In this document: positions 41,438-52,589 of the stretch, piece by piece
Layout: the number at the start of each line of letters is the position of its first letter
How positions within the stretch are numbered: the stretch's first letter is position 1
Assembly: GCA_014529385.2 (NCBI GenBank)
Contig: CM043951.1
Location: 111,685,469 to 111,749,468, forward strand
From: Adiantum capillus-veneris
Taxonomy: Eukaryota; Streptophyta; Polypodiopsida; Polypodiales; Pteridaceae
Length of the DNA stretch: 64,000 bases
Direction: 5' to 3'
Program-made: the position numbers and the translations under genes
Notes under the pieces: model-generated
Seen by the model: only the letters and a program-made list of their open reading frames with translations
What the model was told of the DNA's origin: nothing
The model's database searches: none

Positions 41438-44104
41438 AGGAAAAATATGAACCATCTAGGGGCCCTTTGGGATTAAGGTTAATTACAGCCCAGCCAATAG
41501 GAAGAGGGTGGTGGACACACTCTATACCCTCAAAAACGTAGGGGGACAAGATAGCCTTACACCTCTTAATGGCCTCTTACCTAGTGAGAAGGTAAGGGAG
41601 GTGGCTAGGGGAAAGGGGGGGGGGGGGGGGGGGGGGACCACTTTGACCTCTTTTCCCCGACTTTTTGGCCTGGATTTAAAAATACACTAAAAATTTCAAA
41701 TTTTCAAAAAAAAAACAAATTTCAAGTTTTCCCTCTATAAAGGTCCCCTAACCTACTTCATCGTCAAAAAAGTATTTTTGACCTCCAAAAGTTAAAAAAA
41801 TGCACTAAAAATTTTCAAAAAATTAAAATTTTCCAAAAAAATTCAAAACATCATTTTCCACCCTCCAAAGTATTTCCAAACCTATTTTATAGCTAAAAAG
41901 TGATTTTCTCTCTCTACAAACACTTTTCCAAGCTCTCCATGGCTGCAACAACCACATGCAACCCCTATAGTCCAGCATTATCTCTCTACTAGATTTATCC
42001 CATCTCCATTGTAGCACCAAGCAAGCTTCTCCCCCATCTCTTTCCCTTGCCCACCACATACTTCCACACCAAGCTAGCTCCTATCCTTCTCTCACCTCCA
42101 TTACAGCATGAAACAAGATTCTACTCCTTCTACTTTCATTCACTCGCACTACATGGAAACCTGTACTCTCAAAGGTGGAAAAACCATCAACTCACATGAC
42201 TTGCATACCACAAGAACAGGAGGTGTGAATAGTGCATGGACATTGCAAGGATTCATCTCCAACATAAAGATAGAATTGTGAGAAAACTATCCTTGTAGCT
42301 TACATTCAGAGATTAAGATCGTCTCAATTTTTAATTTTATCATGCTAGAGGGAATTAACCTCTTTATGGCTTTCAATGTTTAGGCTTCACACCTCATAAC
42401 ATTGGGTGGTGCTATTTTGTTGATGGCTTTGGTGCGTCATCTATAGTTTTGTAGCATGTGATTGAGTCTCACAATGTAAGTTAGTTGTGTTATCAATGGA
42501 GAGTCATTAAAGATTTTTCTTATAATTTATTCTTTGTATAGTTGTCATTAGATTATTAGAATGATATCATTTTGTACTTTATAACTTTGTGCTCACATAA
42601 TCTTTTGTTTACTCACAGAGTCAACTTGTTTTGAGAGGACATGAGCAAGCAACCATGTGCAGAGATGAAAATAACCCTATTTTTGTTCCGTGAGGAACCT
42701 TTCACTACCATGTTAAAAGATTTTGATAAGAATAGCTAGTAGGATTTTTGTAGAATCTTGAACCCATAGGTACTCTCTAGGAGCACTTAGGAAAGGCATC
42801 CCTATAGTACTACTATCTTCCCTAGTGTCATAGACACACAAATACTCATGTATATGAATCTCTAGATGAGAAAGAAAAGTACTTGTAAGAGAAGCCTGAT
42901 AGCAACAACATTGTCTCCGTTTGAAATTATTTTATGAGGCTGGATTCCTCCATAAATGCACTATAAATATTTCTTTTTGTTAAATGATGTCGCACTGAGT
43001 GAGAGTATTTAATTTAGATTACTAGAGTTTTATATAGATTTGAGAAATATTGTTGATTTTTATGGATATTCTGATTGGTGGAATGATTAAGTCTCAAGTC
43101 TTAATCATTCCACCATGAAGAAATTCATGCAATATTTTGATTTCAGTTTAATCACTAGTGGTTATTTTTATTAAAGTGGATCATAACCTTTGTCAAAATT
43201 TCCTCATTTCGGGATGTTGAATATATATCAATAGAAACATTTTAAAAGTTGAGAAAGCTAAATTCTTGCTTTCCAAAATGTTATTGTTTCCATATTATGC
43301 CTATGCCAAGCTTGACTTAGAGAAATGACAACATGAGATGGAGGTGTAGATATATAGGGGTGACTTATTATTTATTCTTGTTTCATCATATATATTATAA
43401 AGCCTTTGATTTTCCACCTCTTTGAGTAGTGTTGACAAGTTTTTGGTATCAAAGCTTCCTAAATATCCCTATTCATTCGCTATTGGTAGCTATTTATTTG
43501 GTATTGCTAAAGATCATACCAATAACTATCACATTGTGAACTTAATTGTTGAATTGCGGATTTGATTTTTACTATGTAGCTCATTTGGAAAGAGAAAGTG
43601 TAAACATAAATTATAGATACATGCATTGTTAACATATAAGATATGTATCACTCGAACCTATATAACTGCTAATCAAGAAACCTTTGGTTGGATACTATAA
43701 CAATAGGGATCACATGTGGTTTCAAATACCAAAGAAATGGCTTAACCAAAACATTCCCAAGAACACGAGGTGAACACAAGGAAGTAAAAATTGGCTCCTT
43801 GTTTGGTTGATTTCTAGCGATAAATTTCTGAGTGCACAAAATTTGTGAGGCCTTTGACCTTGGGAGTTCATTAAAGTATATGTAACATAGCACATGTGTT
43901 CAGCAGAAGGGAATTTATATTCTTGTAAAGTTACAGAAACATGTGTAGGTAAGGCCTATAAGGGCTAGTTTCAATCCATTGTGGTGAACACACATGATAT
44001 AGGAAAATTTTAAATAGTGAATACTCCGGACATCAAACATTACACCTCTATCTCATGGCCATACATTAAAACAAAGCCCCTATTTGTCATTATTGAAGCC
44101 TCAG
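41438..44104. other. Left part of an 11-kb insertion in the Tat integrase
   Basis: No gene recognised. The first 100 bases contain GGGATTAAGGTTAAT (41468-41482) and GTAGGGGGACAAGATAG (about 41539), both with inverted counterparts near the right end (52450-52560). A poly-G run lies at about 41617-41636. 41680-41900 is rich in AAAATTT. 42400-43900 is AT-rich with no credible frame. The end (about 43960-44104) matches the left half of the fold-back repeat at 49690-49850. Confidence 0.45.
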
Positions 44105-44277
44105 TGTCAGGACAAGGGTCCCGTACCCTAAGAACTAGGTTAGTCACGGACTACGGCCAAGGAACGGGCTAGGCAGTGTGGACAGGGGATCCGTCTAGGG
44201 CAAGGGGCTAGGAGCCCGCCTATTTATAAAGGGAGGTTGGGAGAAGGATCTCAAGGCCTAGTTCCCTAGTTCTTACA
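44105..44277 (+). repeat. 5' LTR of the pol-less element
   Basis: It pairs with 49409-49579. It contains a TATA-type TATTTATAAAGGG at 44221-44233. The copies differ by scattered substitutions and a small indel, so the insertion is not very recent. Confidence 0.92.
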
Positions 44278-44278
44278 C

Positions 44279-44290
44279 TGGTATCAGAGC
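44279..44290 (+). other. Primer-binding site (initiator-Met tRNA)
   Basis: TGGTATCAGAGC, one base after the LTR end. Confidence 0.95.
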
Positions 44291-44978
44291 TTACGAGTCT
44301 CTCTTCCTCTCTATCTCTAGGCGTGGTCTCTTTAGGTCGCTTAAAGCAAGGACCTTGGGTGAGAATCGTGGCTTTTTGAAGCTTTTCCAAAAATAGCATT
44401 TTTCCTTGCCAATTCCGGCAGAGCTTCCTGTTTTGGACGCGAGGCTCTGGTGCATGCTTTGACGAGGAGTCAGGCTGGGAAGAAGCGCCCTACGGAGGTA
44501 GAGCTTTTGCGAGAACACCGCGGCCATAGCCGGCCTGTGCGAGCCCCGCCATCGTCACCTTCCTCCTCATCGAAGAGCGCTTGCTGCCTATGTCCATTGA
44601 CTTTGAGTTTTGGCCATAGTGGAAGGCCCTTCCCACCAACCGGGCGGCATAGACAAGGGACGACAAGCCTTCCTCCGTTCTCGTGCTCCTTGGGAAGATG
44701 AACGAACACCATTTCGTTGTGCTGCAAGAATAATTCAGTATTTCGAGCAGGCTGCAAACTCCGACTGAAATTCAGTTTGCATAAGATACAAATCCCTTCA
44801 TCGGCTACTATGAATTGATTTGTGTTTTCAAATGCATCCTCGGCTCCAAATCAATTGTCGATTGTGTGGTGGCTTGGTATTTACAATCCGATTTCAACTT
44901 GGACATTCAGTTCAGTTGAAGACATAATTACCCAGTTAATTATCACAATCTGCTACGAGCTAGTGCTGAAGTTCCTCG

Positions 44979-45740
44979 ATGATTTCACCTCTTCGCCAAT
45001 TCTATTGGGATTGGAAATTCACCTTCTTTACGACCGCCGGAGAGGTTAGCACAGCTAACTACCTTTGTGCTCGATACGGTTACGATTTTTTGTTGCACTC
45101 CAAGGTACTATTTTCTCTTTTGTTCGCACAACACAGATTCCCCATTAGTGCGGAAATTGATGATCAACACATGTTTGACTTTGAATACCTGGAATTGGCT
45201 CCACATGTGGATGTCATGGGGCCGGATACTCTTACGGAGAGTACCCTCGTGGCAACAGGGATGGATGGTGCACACCCAGGTGATCAATCTCTGTCTCCTC
45301 GTTTATCAACCCCTCCTCCACAGAGCGTGTTGGATATTCTCGAGGATGACAGTCAATTGCCAGATGCAAGGGAGTTTGTCACTCGGCAGGATTGGAAAAA
45401 TTTTGATGCCCGATCTCACAAGCTCGCTGTCAGGGTTCAAATCTTGGTTACACAAGTAGAAAATCTTATACAACTAATTTACAGAATGCTACCAGAATGA
45501 GCTCTCTACTTGCCAGCAACCCAAGGGGTTGCCAATTTACCAGTTACGACCAAAGAGGTCCAACATGTCAAAAATAATTCGGGTGTCGGAACAAATCGGG
45601 GGATGACCAACGTGGTCAAAAAGCGCCTATCACCATCCGAATTTCAACATGAAAAAAGTCAAAAATTATGCTTTATTTGCTTAGGAACACATCAAAAAAC
45701 GCAGTGCCCACATGTCGGACAACTTAAGCATGATGCATGA
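44979..45740 (+). pseudogene. gag: Gag-like protein with variant zinc knuckle
   Basis: One frame from 44979 with a single TGA at 45498-45500 (probably from CGA) and continuing to 45740, about 254 codons. The middle part is acidic with a Pro-rich stretch (SPRLSTPPPQSVLDILEDDS), followed by a helical segment (WKNFDARSHKLAVRVQILVT). The C-terminus has KLCFICLGTHQKTQCPH, a knuckle with spacing C-x2-C-x3-H-x4-C, one residue short of the usual x4. The true N-terminus may lie nearer the primer site in another frame. No close match to the other gag proteins in the window. Confidence 0.6.
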
Positions 45741-48700
45741 GTTCGTGATTTGACATAAACTCCAGCTTTGGTGCACGGCACAGTAGTTATATGGCTTTTG
45801 AACATGTTAACTTATCCATTTCCGCATACTTCAATATGGATTTTTAGCCTATTGTACGTTTTTTTTGGTACGACTAGTCACATCATCTCGGCTTATACGA
45901 TCTGCGAAAACATTCTGAGATGCATGTAAGATCACTGAATTAGGGTGTATATGATACACGTGTCCTACAACTTTACATTTTGCATTTACTTTGGACAGTA
46001 TTATGAAAATCCAAATGCTTGGCCCATTTCACATGACACAAGGCTTCTAATTCGTACTCCGATTACCTTGGCAACAAGAGCAGTTGGAACCAAGTTTGGG
46101 GCACCTACATTATTCAAGATATCATCTCATCGAATCCCTACCAGTCTAGCCGGTGCAAGGCACTTAGGGTGTTGACTTCAACGGTTGTCACGGTAGCCAC
46201 GGGCTTTCATTTTTGTATGCAAGGCATGTTAACCAAATGGTATAATAAACGCTCTCACAAATCACTCTGTCAAGGACACTATTTGTTACACATTGATTAC
46301 CATAATTTTCGGTTTCTATCAAGGCACACAAAACAATCTAAATCTTCTACTGCATTCACAACCCATACATGGTAGATGGTCACGCTGTGACTTGTGTTCT
46401 TTCTCGCGATGCGAACACCATACAGTCAAATGGTTGCATGCTTATACGATAAACTGGCAATGAGGCATAATATGTCTAAAAGCATACATTCTGGGCACAC
46501 ACACATTAGCAATAAAAGGAAAGCTCCTCAGCCTACCATGCTCTTCTGTTCGTTCTTGATCTCTTTCTCTAAACGAACAAAATGAAAAGTTTCTACGAAG
46601 TTTGTTTCATGTTTGACTACTGAGTTCTCCGGAGCCAAGATGCTCTACAATCCTCAGCTACAAATTGGGCAAGGTTCCATTCACATATGTTTTCATCGGT
46701 ATATCGATTGAACACTCATTGCCATATGGGCTAGGAGCCACACACGTTGGTTGCGGGCCATTGCTAAATCTAGGATAAGATCCACTTGTTGGTATTCCTT
46801 GGATGATTGTTCTCAAGCTCGAACAATTATACCCTGTGGAGTACACATTGATGTTAATTGACAAGCAAGCGTCTTGTCATTACATATGTCATTACGGATG
46901 TATAGGGTGTCATTTTCGCGCTACATGTTTTTAGTACAAACGCTCATGTGCGTTTTTTGACAATCTTAACCTCACACCGACTGATCTCTACCACGGAGTA
47001 TAGATGTAGCAATCAGGGGTGACAACATGGTTGTAAGGGATCGGTAGTTCACTCGTGTGGATCTCCTGCTCTCTCTATAGCACTACGAAGTGTCTATGGA
47101 CATACGGTTTTGGGGTAAGACCCAGCGAGTGATTGCTACATCACCCCATAGGTATTACAGATCACAGTTTGATCTACATTGAGGATCACTTTTGATCTAT
47201 CCCAGCTCTACTTTCAAGGAAATTATTCCGCACTCTACCACGCGGTAGTAGACGAACAAACTTTTTAAGTTGATTCCACTCAATCTGTACATGGTTAACT
47301 ATGTTGGTTACCGTTCTCTCCTAGTTGAGTAATTTCTTCAAAGAAGTCTTGTCAAGGGATTTGACTACGTAGATTCTAATTCAAGGGCTTGGGTTGTAAA
47401 GGCAACAACCAGGGTTCCCAGTGCAATACTTTTTGTTTTTCAGGTAGGGGACGTGCTCCTTTCCATTTGCATCCAGGTAAGTGTACATTATGTTATTGCA
47501 TTTTGCATACATGTAAGTGTACAATATGTAATTGCATTTGCATATAGGTAAGTGTACTGACTTGGTGTCAATTGCATGTTTAGTATGCTTTTCTTGGTGT
47601 TTCAAGACGTCTAAGTATGCTTGAATATTACCGACCCATGCCCAAGGCATGTAGGCACAAAGTATTTTGGGCCAAGTGTCTAAGCTGTCTTTCTGCCTTA
47701 TGCAGTTACGAACCTACTTGTAGGGTTCAATTTGGCACATGTTGTCACATGGGATACAACATGGTATAGGAACTCAAGGAGTTTGGTTTAGCCAGTGGAC
47801 CAAGACTAATGAGGGTCCCTCTCACTCCCGTCATAGAGTGTTTGCAGTTACCTCCACACACAAGTACGTCTTGTACTTGAAGGATGTTCCTTTTCACACA
47901 TCCTTATATGAGACATATTCCACATGTGGAGAATATGAGTCTCTGGACTGACATTGGCTCCATTATTTCAATTATGTGTCATGACAAAGTCCCTAAGTGC
48001 TGGTCACATCTATTTTCTAGACCATTTTTAGCAGGACGTATCAGGAGAAATTTCGTGGCCAAAAATTGTGGGATACTTAGAATGACTTGTTAAGGTACAA
48101 GTACTGCTAAACAACATTACAGATGGTTGTTTATACATATAGCAAGGCTATAAGTTGTTAATGAAAAAGTTTCATTGTCTGTACCTAGAAGTGATCAATG
48201 TTTCATCTTCTATTGTGATTCAGCCGTTTTAGCAAGGCTTGCAAAAGATTGAAACTAAAAGTATTTAGTTCTGTTCAGAACTATTTACATTCCTTTTAAT
48301 GAGTGCTAGGCGCATCACATTTTCCATAAGTATTGGGAAGGATCATTGTGGATATACAGGTTCGGGTTAGTCTTTGCTAAATGCATGCACACTAGGTGTT
48401 ATGCGCCCTAGTGTTTAGCAAAGGCTATATTCCACAGGTTGTTGCTTATGAAGCATTTTGCACTTTATGTGCACTATCTCTATGAGATTACTTTTGGATC
48501 CACTAATCACCTATAGAGATCATGGCTCGGTTTGGGCGTTTGTGGATGTTTTCAAGTTAACCACGATGGTTATTTCGGACATTGTTGATTCTTCACCAAT
48601 GTTAAACACTACTGTGATTCTCCGTTTGCCAGTCATCTGGGACGACTATCTGTAAACCGTGAGGAAAACACACCTCAGTATTGTTAGTTATCCAAGGGGA

Positions 48701-49069
48701 TAGGCAGATTACAAAGAGTAATCTTGTGCTAAAGGATATGCTAAGAGCATACGTTAGCACAACGCATTTCTAAATAGATGATTTTCCTTCTATTCTAGAA
48801 TTTTCTTAAGTACGATTTTAGACTTTGAACACCTCTTGTGGTGGGGTTGGAGATTGTGTCAATACTTTCATACGTCAAGGACTTACCAGGTGTGCTGACA
48901 GAGTATGTTGGCAAGTAACCTTCATTAGGGATGAACATGTAACGGAATTTTCAAGATACTCAGGCGAGTAGGAAATCTGGCTCACAACTGCATGGAAAGT
49001 TACGCCAAGGTTTCCTTGTGTTATTCCAGTACCTTCAGAAGATCTGAAAACTGGTTATGCCTTTGGACA
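45741..49069 (+). other. Interior of the pol-less element, no domain recognised
   Basis: About 3.3 kb with only short open frames in any direction. I looked for RT (xxDD), RNase H, integrase and protease signatures and saw none. Contents worth noting: an inverted repeat of about 12 bases (ATGTAGCAATC at 47005 and GATTGCTACATC at about 47133-47144), a tandem repeat with AGGTAAGT motifs (47466-47557), and generally even base composition, unlike the simple-repeat-rich LTRs elsewhere. Confidence 0.5.
47466..47557 (+). repeat. Tandem 35-36-base repeat, 2.6 copies
   Basis: Copies at 47466-47500, 47501-47536 and 47537-47557 (partial). Each carries TTTGCAT...(A/T)GGTAAGTGTAC or its one-base variant. 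The core AGGTAAGT equals the consensus 5' splice-donor sequence. Confidence 0.85.
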
Positions 49070-49213
49070 ACTCTTCGTTGTGGTTACTCCTTTACAGTAC
49101 TCAAGTGAGTTATAAATGGAGTTACCATTTAAACCCAAGTGACTCTTAGTTGTGGTTACTCCTTTACAGCACTCAAGTGAGTTATATATGGAGTTACCAT
49201 TTAGACCCAAGTG
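49070..49213 (+). repeat. 72-base tandem duplication
   Basis: Copies 49070-49141 and 49142-49213 differ at only a few positions. They lie in the 3' part of the pol-less LTR element, close before its last open frame. Confidence 0.9.
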
Positions 49214-49394
49214 GTTGCAAACGCACAACAATATTGAAAATCAAGATATTCCTCTTGGTTTCATTGAACCTCCTCACTACACCAATTATCGGTCATACAG
49301 ACAACTAGCTCACTTATGGGACGTCAATAAAGAGAACATCAGTATTCTTAAGAAGTTATTACTACTTGTGTTTTCGAGGACGAAAACTCTTCCT
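49214..49394 (+). pseudogene. 3' terminal open frame of the pol-less element
   Basis: The frame begins in the second tandem copy (ATG at 49152) and runs to a stop at 49397. It ends DVNKENISILKKLLLLVFSR then TKTLP immediately before the polypurine tract. Position and ending resemble the last residues of Ty3 polyproteins, but no integrase or chromodomain motif is visible. Confidence 0.35.
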
Positions 49395-49407
49395 TAAGGG
49401 GGAAGTA
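49395..49407 (+). other. Polypurine tract of the pol-less element
   Basis: AAGGGGGAAGTAA directly before the 3' LTR. Confidence 0.85.
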
Positions 49408-49408
49408 A

Positions 49409-49579
49409 TGTCAGGACAAGGGTCTTGTACCCTAAGAACTAGGTTAGTCACGGACTACGACCAAGGGCCGGGCTAGGCAGTGTAGACAGGGGATCTTTCT
49501 ATGGAAAGGGGCTAGGAGCCCGCCTATATAAAGGGAGGTTGGGAGGAGGATCTCAAGGCCTAGTTCCCTAGTTCTTACA
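49409..49579 (+). repeat. 3' LTR of the pol-less element
   Basis: It pairs with 44105-44277. It contains TATATAAAGGG at about 49523-49533. It is followed by CCCAG, against CTCAG before the 5' LTR. Confidence 0.92.
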
Positions 49580-49825
49580 CCCAGGGACCCTCAACAAGAT
49601 GGACCACAAGGGCGTGTAGAATGGCCATCCAGGGACAAATAGGGACCAAGATATTTCCAAGAATAGGGGATGGACACAAGGAAGTAAAAAATGGTTGATA
49701 AGCATGATACAAGGTTTAGGTATCTGCTAAATTTTTATTTTTTTTGGGGGGGGGGAAGGGAGTTTGCTATGAACACATTAAACTGCCTAGTTCTATCTCA
49801 TGGCTATGCATTAAAAAAAGCCTAT

Positions 49826-49970
49826 ACTTGTCACTTTAGGGCCCCAAGGACCCTCAACAAGAGGGGCCACAAGGGCGCGCAAATTGGCCATCCAAAAATT
49901 TTGGATGGCCAATTTGAACTCCCTTGTAGCCCCTCTTGTTGAGGGTCTCTGGGGCCTTAAAATGGCAAGT
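49826..49970. repeat. 145-base imperfect palindrome
   Basis: Arms of about 70 bases meet at 49892-49904 (CCAAAAATTTTGG). The left arm contains GACCCTCAACAAGAGGGGCC and the right arm its complement with a few mismatches. It could fold into a long hairpin. Confidence 0.9.
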
Positions 49971-50083
49971 ACAAGCTTTTTGTTAATGCAGGACATGATA
50001 CAAGGTTTAGCTATTTGCTATTGGGGGGGGGGGGGGGGGGGAGTTTGCTATGAATACATTAAACTGCCCATTTTTATCTCATG

Positions 50084-50182
50084 GACCCTCAACATGAGGA
50101 GCCACAAGGGCACGCAAATTGGCCATCCAAAAATTTTGGATGGCCAATTTGCGTGCCTTTGTGGCTCCTCATGTTGAGGGTC
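50084..50182. repeat. 99-base nearly perfect palindrome
   Basis: Arms of about 49 bases are centred at 50133, with the same core as the palindrome at 49826. It runs from GACCCTCAACATGAGG to CCTCATGTTGAGGGTC. Confidence 0.93.
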
Positions 50183-50230
50183 TGTGGGGCCCTAAAATGA
50201 CAAGTACAATACTTTATTTGATGCATGGCC

Positions 50231-51960
50231 ATAATTCAAGTGGTTAGTTTTTTTTTTTTGTAAGTGTTGAACTTTTAGGCTGTTTTTAAGAGCTTCTAGT
50301 GTTCAATTGGCTCCGAATCTGTTTGGGCTTGTATCACATAAATTTGTTCATCTGGTCGCGCTCTTCGACCATCGTGTGATGCAAAAAAATCATATCCTAC
50401 TCGGGTTCTCCAAAAATCAATGTGCAAGTTGGCAATTTCTTAAAAAATGATGTAAAACAGACATTTCTTACTTTTTCCTTAATCTACGGGCTCAAACGAG
50501 CATTAAAACCATGGAATCTGAAAATACTCAAAGAACAAATGTTTTTTATTGTGTGAAGGACTGTATTTCCTACATACAAAACTTTCTCAAAATCTCACCC
50601 TAACACCTTCAAAAGTGGCTTCCAAGGAGTGCCCTCGATCAAAAATTGAAACTGAAGGAAAACAATCAGAATGAACTACTAGACTGTGTACAAACTTTAA
50701 AATAACCAAAATTTCCTTTTAAAAGAATTTATTGCTAAACATTTGAAAATAGACCACCCTTGGACTTCCCACAACGATAGAAATGAAAGAGTTCAAGGAG
50801 AATTCTGGTGTCACAAGTGCATGGTAGGAATCTAATCGAGGTTTATTCCGTCAGGATCTCTTATACTTTATCATGTCTTCTCATGTACAATCTTACCAAA
50901 CAAAAACAAACTTACACTTTAAATGACTACAAATCTTATTTAACTTATCAAACAATCTAAAATATGGTAGACCTAGAGGGCTCTTACACATCAACAAACA
51001 AAAAAGTCCAAATTTCTTCTCATTAACTTTGATAAACATACATCTGTGAACAACTTCCAAGGAGTAGTGCGGTCATAGTTCTTACATCCATTCCATGACA
51101 TGGTATGCTCATGGGGTGACCTATCACATGAAAATATCTTTGGTAGAAGTGCCCTAATGTTAGCAAAGGGTGTGTTGCTGCTAGTGAAAAGTTTTTGCAT
51201 TGTCCTACTAGGGATCTCTCCATGTTAGCATAATGATTTTTGGTGTAGTGGGAGCCACATTGCCGCTGACGAGAGCTTTGTGCCACCGTCAGAGCTTCAT
51301 GTTATGCCAGTTCCTTGAGCCATTCTTGCAAACAACGCCACTCAACTAGCATAGCAAGAGGTCACCTTGTAACAAAAACATGTATGAATTCAACATTTGC
51401 AAGCTATATAATAAAGACACTTGTTAAGTATATGTTGTATAAATTTGCAAGTATTTCTATCTAATTGGAAATAAACAATCCTAAAATATACATTAGGATG
51501 AGATTACCACCCCTAATAAGCATGGATTTGAAGCACCTACCTACAAGATGTAACAAAGAAGACTGTTTTAGAGGAAAGGTGGTAACACTTGGCCTCTCTA
51601 ACTTGCAGCCTTTCACTATTTGTGCATAAAAGCAACCTTTGTGCCAAGCACTACAAAACAAGTAGAGGCAACACCTTAGAATTCAAAGTTTATGATAAGA
51701 AGAACACAATCAAAAGTAAGAAATATATTGTTACTTTGCATAAAGGGGTGTTTTATTCAAATATGTGATGGTATTGCCAAGATATTGAAGAACCATCAAC
51801 ATTCATCTCACCGATGGTACGACGTTACTGGGATGACCTTTGCTCACCCTCACATGCGGCCTTCGGTGCAAACGTTGCGAACAAGAAAATATGTATACAT
51901 ACCATTTGTGATGTCCTTGAGCACCATGGTAGCTGTTGCGTGAGGAAGCAAAAGATGAAA
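50231..51960. other. Unassigned part of the 11-kb insertion
   Basis: No gene recognised. Open frames of 60-90 codons on the minus strand (50991-51286, 51461-51661) have ordinary composition but no domain. A CACTA-like terminus is possible at 51236-51250 (minus strand CACTACACCAAAAATCATTA), but no partner end was found. Confidence 0.4.
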
Positions 51961-52190
51961 AGAGAGAGGGGGGAGGGAGAGAGAGGAACATGGGAGGAGA
52001 CAAGGGGGTAGTGGGGGGGAGAGAGAGAGAGAATGGAGGGCGGGGAGGGAGAGGAAGGAACATGGGAGGAGAGAAGGGGACAGTGGGGGAGAGAGAGAGA
52101 GAGAGGGGAGGAGGAGGAGAGAAGGGGGCAAGGAGGGAGAGGAGAGGGATAAAGGAGGGAGGAGGAAGAGAGAAAAAAGGTTTTTTTTTT
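51961..52190. repeat. GA/GGA-rich low-complexity stretch
   Basis: About 230 bases of GAGAGG, GGAGGA and GAAGGG units. Open frames here (Arg-Glu-Gly on the plus strand, Ser-Leu-Pro on the minus strand) are repeat artefacts. Confidence 0.9.
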
Positions 52191-52589
52191 TTTTTAAAAG
52201 GGAAGTTTTTTATAAAAAAAATTGGACTTTTAGTGTTTGTAAGTTTAAAAAAAGGTCAAAAATAATTTTTTTGATATGGATATATGTTGGGGGGAGTTTT
52301 AGTCAAAAAAAAAGAAAAAATAACTTTTAAAAAAAAAAAGTCAAATTTTGGCTCTTAGTGATCCACGTTTTTTATGATGTGGCCACACCTCTTTACTCCC
52401 TTCACTTTCAAAAAGCTAGAGAGAGAAAGTGACCTCTTAGGTCCACATCCTACATGTGTCTAAAAACAAGGCTAGAAAAGCCTATTCAAAACTAGCTTCT
52501 TGAATGACCTTGTCCCCTTAACCCTACACACCATTAGCCTTAATCCTTAAAAATTAGGATTCCTTACAAGTCCCATGCAAGGTCCATAT
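52191..52589. other. Right end of the 11-kb insertion
   Basis: AT-rich, no gene. The last 150 bases contain ATTAGCCTTAATCC (about 52531-52544) and CCTTGTCCCCTTAACCCTAC (about 52508-52527), inverted counterparts of sequences at 41468 and 41539 near the left end. The Tat integrase reading resumes at about 52590. Confidence 0.45.

Larger units (their letters stand above)
44105..49579 (+). mobile_element. Non-autonomous LTR retrotransposon, full length, no pol recognised
   Basis: 5475 bases with 173- and 171-base LTRs, both TGTCAGGACAAGG to TTCTTACA. It has an initiator-Met primer site one base after the 5' LTR and a polypurine tract (AAGGGGGAAGTAA) before the 3' LTR. Flanks are CTCAG and CCCAG, a 5-base duplication with one C/T difference. 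A gag-like frame with a zinc knuckle lies at 44979-45740, and the last frame ends in VFSRTKTLP just before the polypurine tract, as Ty3 pol frames often do. Between them 3.4 kb shows no protease, RT, RNase H or integrase motif. It is inserted in a copy of the fold-back repeat family at 49.6-50.2 kb. Confidence 0.85.
49580..50230. repeat. Fold-back repeat cluster (two large palindromes in related direct units)
   Basis: Units starting GACATGATACAAGGTTTAG or similar, with a poly-G run, GAGTTTGCTATGAA and ACATTAAACTGCC, are repeated from 49700 and 49990. Each ends in a palindrome centred on CCAAAATTTTGG-like sequence. A third, older half unit flanks the LTR insertion (43960-44104 and 49585-49680). 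Confidence 0.8.

Noticed and set aside
44291-44978. Open frames on both strands between the primer site and the gag-like frame (44291-44527, 44450-44757)
   Set aside because: They overlap each other on opposite strands, have no motif and lie in the expected leader. An N-terminal gag piece in another frame cannot be excluded.
47466-47557. CRISPR-like array
   Set aside because: Units are contiguous without spacers, in a plant LTR element.
49274-49288. CACTACACCAATTAT as a transposon end
   Set aside because: It lies inside the last open frame of the LTR element at 44105-49579, with no partner or boundary.
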